From Bog-257 sp963805985 (GTDB lineage Bacteria; Acidobacteriota; Terriglobia; Terriglobales; Acidobacteriaceae), in contig CAWDWG010000009.1 of the NCBI GenBank assembly GCA_963805985.1, positions 310,001-374,000 of the forward strand: a DNA stretch of 64,000 nucleotides, in the 5' to 3' direction. Made by a program: the position numbers and the translations under genes. Shown piece after piece: positions 60,416 to 64,000 of this stretch. Position 1 is the first letter of the stretch. Every line of letters starts with the position of its first letter. The notes under the pieces are model-generated. The model saw only the letters and a list, made by a program, of their open reading frames with translations. It searched no databases and had not been told where the DNA came from.

Positions 60416-60501
60416 GAGCCTCCGCAGGAGGCGAAAGCTGATAGCCCCGCCCTTCAGGGCGGGGTGGGCGAGGACAGAGATTCGAGTGCCCCGGGCACGA
60501 C
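60416..60501 (+). repeat. Left 86-bp three-hairpin element flanking the transposase
   Basis: Plus-oriented copy: gcctccgcaggaggc, ccccgcccttcagggcgggg and gtgccccgggcac hairpins. It is almost the exact inverse of 61002-61087 and close to 32062-32147 except for a 16-nt variable segment (60465-60480). It ends about 60 bases before the transposase start codon. Confidence 0.92.
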
Positions 60502-60560
60502 ACATCCGCGTGTGCGATCAATCACGGAATCCGTTTCCGGTGCAGCACTATCCTCCAGAT

Positions 60561-60995
60561 ATGCATACGCTGGCCGCGAATCTGATTCATTGCGTGTTCA
60601 GCACCAAGGGCCGCACTGATCTCATTCGCGATCCGGAGCGGACGTGGCAATACATCACGGGGATCGCCCGGACAAAGAAGATTCCGCTGCTCGCTATCGG
60701 CGGCACAAATAATCATGTTCATTTACTTCTCGCGCTACCTCCAGCGATGTGTCTAGCGAAGGTAGTGCAAGACCTGAAGGGCAATTCGTCCAAGTGGCTG
60801 AATGAACTATCGCAGGATTTTGCATGGCAGAGCGGCTATGGCGCATTCAGCGTCAGTGAATCCAGAAGGCAGGCCGTGATCGATTACATCGGCGGGCAAG
60901 AGGAGCATCACAGGAAATGGAGTTTCGAGCAGGAATTTCTGACACTGCTGAGAAATTCCAAGATTGAATTCGATGTGAAATACGTGTTCGCGTGA
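60561..60995 (+). mobile_element. Tyrosine (HUH) transposase, IS200/REP-associated (RAYT-like)
   Basis: A 144-residue single-domain Y1-type transposase. The Met at 60561 gives MHTLAANLIHCVFSTKGRTD, typical of Y1 transposases. NNHVHLLLALPP contains the HUH motif (HVH), and YIGGQEEHHRKWSFEQEF carries the candidate catalytic Tyr followed by QxxHH. The length and motifs match IS200/IS605 TnpA and REP-associated tyrosine transposases. The frame extends upstream to 60387, but that part lies in the hairpin element. It is bounded by inverted 86-bp elements (60416-60501 and 61002-61087), with no accessory TnpB. The enzyme should cut single-stranded DNA at such hairpins. Confidence 0.9.
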
Positions 60996-61001
60996 AGGCC
61001 T

Positions 61002-61087
61002 GCCGTGCCCGGGGCACTCGATTTTTGTTCGTAGGGCACCCCGCCCTGAAGGGCGGGGCTATCAGCTTTCGCCTCCTGCGGAGGCTC
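61002..61087 (-). repeat. Right 86-bp three-hairpin element, inverted
   Basis: Reverse-complement copy of 60416-60501 with the same three hairpins and the same total length. It begins seven bases after the transposase stop codon. The 16-nt segment between the second and third hairpins (61023-61038) differs from the other copies. Confidence 0.92.
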
Positions 61088-61249
61088 GACTCTGCCGAGG
61101 CCCGGTCTGCGAGGCTCGGTCCTGCTATATTCACTCTGGCTCGCTCGAATGACAACTGCTTTCGAAGCGTGGTGAATGCATGCCCTTCAAGAAGAACGTT
61201 CGCCGAGCGACGTGAATGATAGACACAGCAGGGTGGCCGTAGCGGCTAC

Positions 61250-61987
61250 TCACGGTTGCTTGCCATCCTTGATCTTCCACAACATCTGCCGCATCATGCC
61301 GAGCCACAATTCGGCATCCTTCGAGGTGAGATCCAATCGCCGGACCATGCGGCGCACGCGCTCTTCGGTGGAGGTGACGGCATTCGCCTTCACGTAGCCG
61401 CTGCGATGCAACGCTTCCAAGAGCACAGTCGAGATGCGTTCGACTTCGCCTGCTGTCGCGCGTTTCTCCGGCTTTTCCTTTTTCGGTGGGGCCTTCTTCA
61501 TGCCGCGCGAGATCTCGTAGAGGCAGACGGCGACCGCCTGGCCCAGGTTCATCGACAGATGCTGCTGGCGCGTAGGAATGTGCATCAGCCAATGACAGTG
61601 GCTGAGGGCGTCATTGGAGAGGCCAGTCTTTTCCGATCCAAATAGCAGCGCCACGCGGCCGCTGGCAAGCGCCTTGCGAAGGAGCGGCGCTCCGCGCAGC
61701 AGAGGCCGCAGCGTATGTTGCAGCTCTCGGTGCTGAACTGCGGTGGTGCCAACGACCAACGTGCAATCGGCGATTGCTTCGGCGACGCTGCCGAACTCTT
61801 CGGCAGCCTTCAGTAGCGGTGCTGCGGCTACTGCAGAGCGCGCTTCACGAAACGCAACGTGATACGGATTGACGACGCGTAGCCGCAGGAATCCGAAGTT
61901 GCTCATGGCGCGCGCCGCCGCGCCGATATTCAGCGGATTGCGCGTTTCTACGAGTACAACCCGCAGGCGATCGTGGTCGAGCGGCAT
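61250..61987 (-). CDS. trmJ: tRNA (cytidine/uridine-2'-O-)-methyltransferase TrmJ-like
   Basis: A 245-residue SPOUT enzyme. Motif 1 is VETRNPLNIGAAARAMSNFG, motif 2 is ALLFGSEKTGLSNDALSHCH and motif 3 is QQHLSMNLGQAVAVCLYEIS, the deep trefoil knot that binds SAM. Together they match TrmJ (RNA methyltransferase group 1), which methylates the 2'-OH at position 32 of tRNA. The C-terminal extension of 85 residues is helical and charged (KKAPPKKEKPEKR). The ATG at 61987 is used. Confidence 0.85.
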   Translation of the reverse strand: MPLDHDRLRVVLVETRNPLNIGAAARAMSNFGFLRLRVVNPYHVAFREARSAVAAAPLLKAAEEFGSVAEAIADCTLVVGTTAVQHRELQHTLRPLLRGAPLLRKALASGRVALLFGSEKTGLSNDALSHCHWLMHIPTRQQHLSMNLGQAVAVCLYEISRGMKKAPPKKEKPEKRATAGEVERISTVLLEALHRSGYVKANAVTSTEERVRRMVRRLDLTSKDAELWLGMMRQMLWKIKDGKQP

Positions 61988-62370
61988 GAGAAGATTTTAG
62001 TTCAGAAGGCGATTGTGCCGTCGGCTGACGCCGACTCAAGACGAAACGCAGCCGCGCTGGGCGCTGGCCTGAAGAGAGTGTGTCGCGGGCCCGCGCCGCC
62101 GCTCCGCGGCTCGAACCGCAGATCCCTCGGTCGGACTGAAGTCCTCGGTCGGGATGACAAAAATAAAGGGAAGCTCCCTGCTTGAAAGCCAGCCCCACCT
62201 GAACCAAAGCCCGGCCAGGCGCCGCGGTGCCCCAGAGCCTGTCCTGAGCTTGCCGAAGGGTTCGCGTCCTTGGTTTGGACGCTAACCTGGGTATGGCCGC
62301 GACCTCGCCAACCCGGCGCTCGGTACCAGTGCAGGCAACAGTTCGCTGCAGTTTTGGCGTCCAACTGGCA
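61988..62370. repeat. Gap with dispersed repeats
   Basis: Contains gaaccgcagatccctcggtc with gactgaagtcctcggtcggg (62114-62154, the same as at 44252-44304) and a cctgagcttgccgaaggg fragment (62241). No gene is supported up to the start of the next CDS. Confidence 0.65.
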
Positions 62371-63147
62371 ATGCTGGTGCCTGCCCGACTCGTGGTGCAC
62401 GCGAAGACCGTCGCGCGGATAGCGGTCGGCCTGCGTGCTGTGTGCCTGGCCGGTTCAGCGCAAGCGCAGCAAACCAAGCCGGCGCCGTCAACACCGATCG
62501 ACGCCAAGAAGGCCGAGCTCGGCGGCAAGACGTGGAATCCGGAGTGGGACCAGATCGTGGAGAAAGCCGTTCCTGCCGACATGCTCTCCTCGCAGGTGCC
62601 GCATGACGTGCGCAGCTTCTGCCCGCGTTTTTACGACATGAGCGATACCGATAAGCGCGTCTTCTGGGCGTATTTCTTTCAGGCGCTGGCGGGAGCCGAG
62701 GCTGGGCTGAATCCCACGACGCGCGTGCGGCACACGCAGCCGGAGGTCGCAAAGGTCGACAGCGTCAGCAAGAGGATGGTCCGCAGCGAAGGCTTGCTGC
62801 AGCTGACGTACGAAGATCAGAAACGGTATGACTGCGATTTCGACTGGGCGAAGGACCGCGAACTGAAGAGCGACGATCCGGCGAAAACCATCCTGCAGCC
62901 GAAGAACAATCTGGAATGCGGCATCAAGATTCTGGAGAACCAGGTCATCACGCTGCGCAGACCGCTGGTGACGAGATATTCCTACTGGTCCACCTTGCAG
63001 CCGGGAACCGTGAGCTATCGCGTGTTCGCGAAAGAGATGACCAATCCTCCCGAAGCCTGCGCCAAGCCGGCGCGTCCCGAGCGCCTGAAGCAGGCGACGA
63101 CCGTGTCAGTCCACGAGCAGGCGGAGCAGACCGCAGCGGCGCGGTAA
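62371..63147 (+). CDS. Exported lysozyme-like (transglycosylase-type) protein
   Basis: A 258-residue protein if read from 62371, with a signal-like start (LVVHAKTVARIAVGLRAVCL, cleaved near GSAQA). The region FWAYFFQALAGAEAGLNPTT has the helix with a potential catalytic Glu, followed by RSEGLLQLTYEDQKRYDCDF, the Gly-Leu-Leu-Gln pattern of SLT/lysozyme-like folds. ILQPKNNLECGIKILENQV is a further conserved type. It probably cleaves peptidoglycan. The start is uncertain: 62275, 62293 and 62371 are in frame and none has a strong ribosome site. Confidence 0.6.
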   Translation: MLVPARLVVHAKTVARIAVGLRAVCLAGSAQAQQTKPAPSTPIDAKKAELGGKTWNPEWDQIVEKAVPADMLSSQVPHDVRSFCPRFYDMSDTDKRVFWAYFFQALAGAEAGLNPTTRVRHTQPEVAKVDSVSKRMVRSEGLLQLTYEDQKRYDCDFDWAKDRELKSDDPAKTILQPKNNLECGIKILENQVITLRRPLVTRYSYWSTLQPGTVSYRVFAKEMTNPPEACAKPARPERLKQATTVSVHEQAEQTAAAR

Positions 63148-63164
63148 TCGTTCAGCAATCACTA

Positions 63165-63310
63165 GAGTAGCGCCGGCCTCCGGCCGGCTGTCATGTGGGC
63201 CTCTGGCCCACGGGGTGAGGCTGGCGGCGAGGACGCCGCCACTCCTGCCGGCCGGAGGCCGGCGCTACAATCCCCACGGGACGCCGCGGGCGCGGACGAG
63301 GCCGGCGCTA
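63165..63310. repeat. Dispersed repeat with two inverted GCCGGC modules
   Basis: gtagcgccggcctccggcc plus ggctgtcatgtgggcctctg, then ggcggcgaggacgccgcc and gccggccggaggccggcgc. It is the same module as 4805-4862 and 42715-42772, but here duplicated and inverted. Confidence 0.7.
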
Positions 63311-63355
63311 CAATCGCGTACACTTCTGTCCGGCCTCGTTCCATCGACCAATTCC

Positions 63356-63826
63356 ATGGCTACCAATTCTCCCGCCGCCCAGCTCAACGCGTTTGTCGCG
63401 CGCTATTCGCCGGACATCGCTGCGCAGGTTCGCGCGATGCTGAAGAAGCTGCGCTCGAGACTGCCGGGCGCGGTTGAGATGGTCTACGACAACTATTACG
63501 CGCTAGTGATTGGCTTCTGTCCGGTCGAGCGGGCGTCCGAAGTCATTGTGTCGCTGGCGGTGTATCCTAACCACATCTCTTTGTGCTTCTTCGCCGGGGA
63601 TCGACTGCCCGATCCCGAGAAGCTATTGCAAGGCAGCGGCAAGATCGCGCGCCACATTCGTCTGGAAGGGCCGGAGATGTTGGACACGCCGGCGGTGAAG
63701 GCGCTGATCAAAGCCGCGATCGCCGATTCTCTGCCACTCGATCGCAAGCAGAAGGGTCGCCTCGTAATCGCTGCGGTAGCGAAGAACCCGCGGCCCAGGC
63801 GGACCAAGGTTGCTACGAAGCTGTAA
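63356..63826 (+). CDS. DUF1801 domain protein
   Basis: A 156-residue protein with the DUF1801 (YdhG-like) fold. LNAFVARYSPDIAAQVRAML is a helix, GAVEMVYDNYYALVIGFCPV and SLAVYPNHISLCFFAGDRLP are the strands, and the C-terminal stretch is rich in Lys and Arg. DUF1801 proteins are soluble and of unknown biochemical role, often related to the iron chaperone frataxin-like fold. The start at 63356 is set by the ATG after a non-coding repeat; the upstream frame to 63215 reads through repeats. Confidence 0.8.
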   Translation: MATNSPAAQLNAFVARYSPDIAAQVRAMLKKLRSRLPGAVEMVYDNYYALVIGFCPVERASEVIVSLAVYPNHISLCFFAGDRLPDPEKLLQGSGKIARHIRLEGPEMLDTPAVKALIKAAIADSLPLDRKQKGRLVIAAVAKNPRPRRTKVATKL

Positions 63827-63841
63827 CTGCGCCGCTGTGTC

Positions 63842-63903
63842 GCCGGCTGAAGCCGGCTCGGATCCAAAAATAGACGGCTTATCGGCACGACTAAAGTCGT
63901 GCC
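63842..63903. repeat. Palindrome pair gccggctgaagccggc + ggcacgactaaagtcgtgcc
   Basis: Found at 63842-63857 and 63884-63903, in the same order and about the same spacing as at 34469-34526. In the second palindrome the centre is CTAAAG here and CTGAAG there. No gene follows up to the window end. Confidence 0.8.
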
Positions 63904-64000
63904 CTGACACGAGTCGAAGAAGCCGATCATGAGATGGGTTCCCGGGAAGTCTTAGCCTCCCCGGGTGCACCATTGATGCAAACCTCGCGCGCACACCGTC

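Noticed and set aside
60387..60560. N-terminal extension of the transposase frame
   Set aside because: The extension reads through the 86-bp hairpin element; the conserved transposase N-terminus begins at 60561.

Overview
The window looks like chromosomal DNA of an acidobacterium (Acidobacteriota, Terriglobia/Koribacter-like). This is an inference from gene content and style: high GC, a serine/threonine kinase with a TolB-like domain and TPRs, GloVer-repeat and PQQ-propeller secreted proteins, DUF2934, DUF3617 and BON proteins, a Gly-Val-Tyr-Gly-rich secreted protein, and intergenic regions crowded with small GC-rich palindromes. No rRNA, tRNA, prophage or CRISPR locus was seen. Most genes are housekeeping or envelope genes. 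The accessory layer is mainly the repeats and a small tyrosine (HUH) transposase.

Layout. 1-11 kb: the end of a methyltransferase, a DUF3617 protein, a membrane pyrophosphatase (hppA), a cupin, a stand-alone receiver protein, a PEGA protein, a mini M50 protease, a B12-binding radical SAM enzyme and a 14-TM drug exporter. 11-23 kb (nearly all minus strand): an 896-residue repeat-rich secreted protein, a serine hydrolase fused to a NamZ-type muramidase, polyprenyl diphosphate synthase, YajQ, AsnA and a TPR kinase. 23-37 kb (plus strand): branching enzyme GlgB, a fused LptF-LptG permease, a broken MsbA-like exporter, BON and S9 peptidase genes (the latter frameshifted), a GH99-like lipoprotein, a Nudix hydrolase, a cold-shock protein and a GNAT. 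37-46 kb (minus strand): M23-like protein, SecA, TatD and two MacB-type permeases. 46-50 kb: DUF2934, a receiver protein, then a cytochrome c maturation cluster ccmE-ccmA-ccmB-ccmC-ccmD. 50-64 kb: a broken SGNH-like gene, a GloVer gene with an in-frame stop, a PQQ-propeller protein, DUF3592, a PNPOx-like flavoprotein, a transglutaminase-like protein, Lon, the HUH transposase flanked by inverted 86-bp hairpin elements, TrmJ, a lysozyme-like protein and a DUF1801 protein.

How the parts fit. Envelope functions dominate: LPS export (LptFG), lipid or drug ABC export, Sec translocation, peptidoglycan turnover (serine hydrolase-NamZ, M23, lysozyme-like protein) and periplasmic haem delivery (Ccm). 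CcmE has a Cys in place of the haem-binding His (CxxxY), which points to the variant System I.

Most unusual: (1) a tyrosine transposase between two inverted copies of an 86-bp three-hairpin element. A third, solitary copy lies about 28 kb away, and all three carry a 16-nt segment of constant length but unrelated sequence. (2) A set of intergenic palindromes whose centre (TGAAG/TAAAG or its complement) is constant while the stems change on both sides. (3) One such dispersed repeat appears to have landed in the exporter gene and broken its frame. Four genes carry frameshifts or a premature stop, so some may be assembly or sequencing errors. None of this could be tested against databases here.
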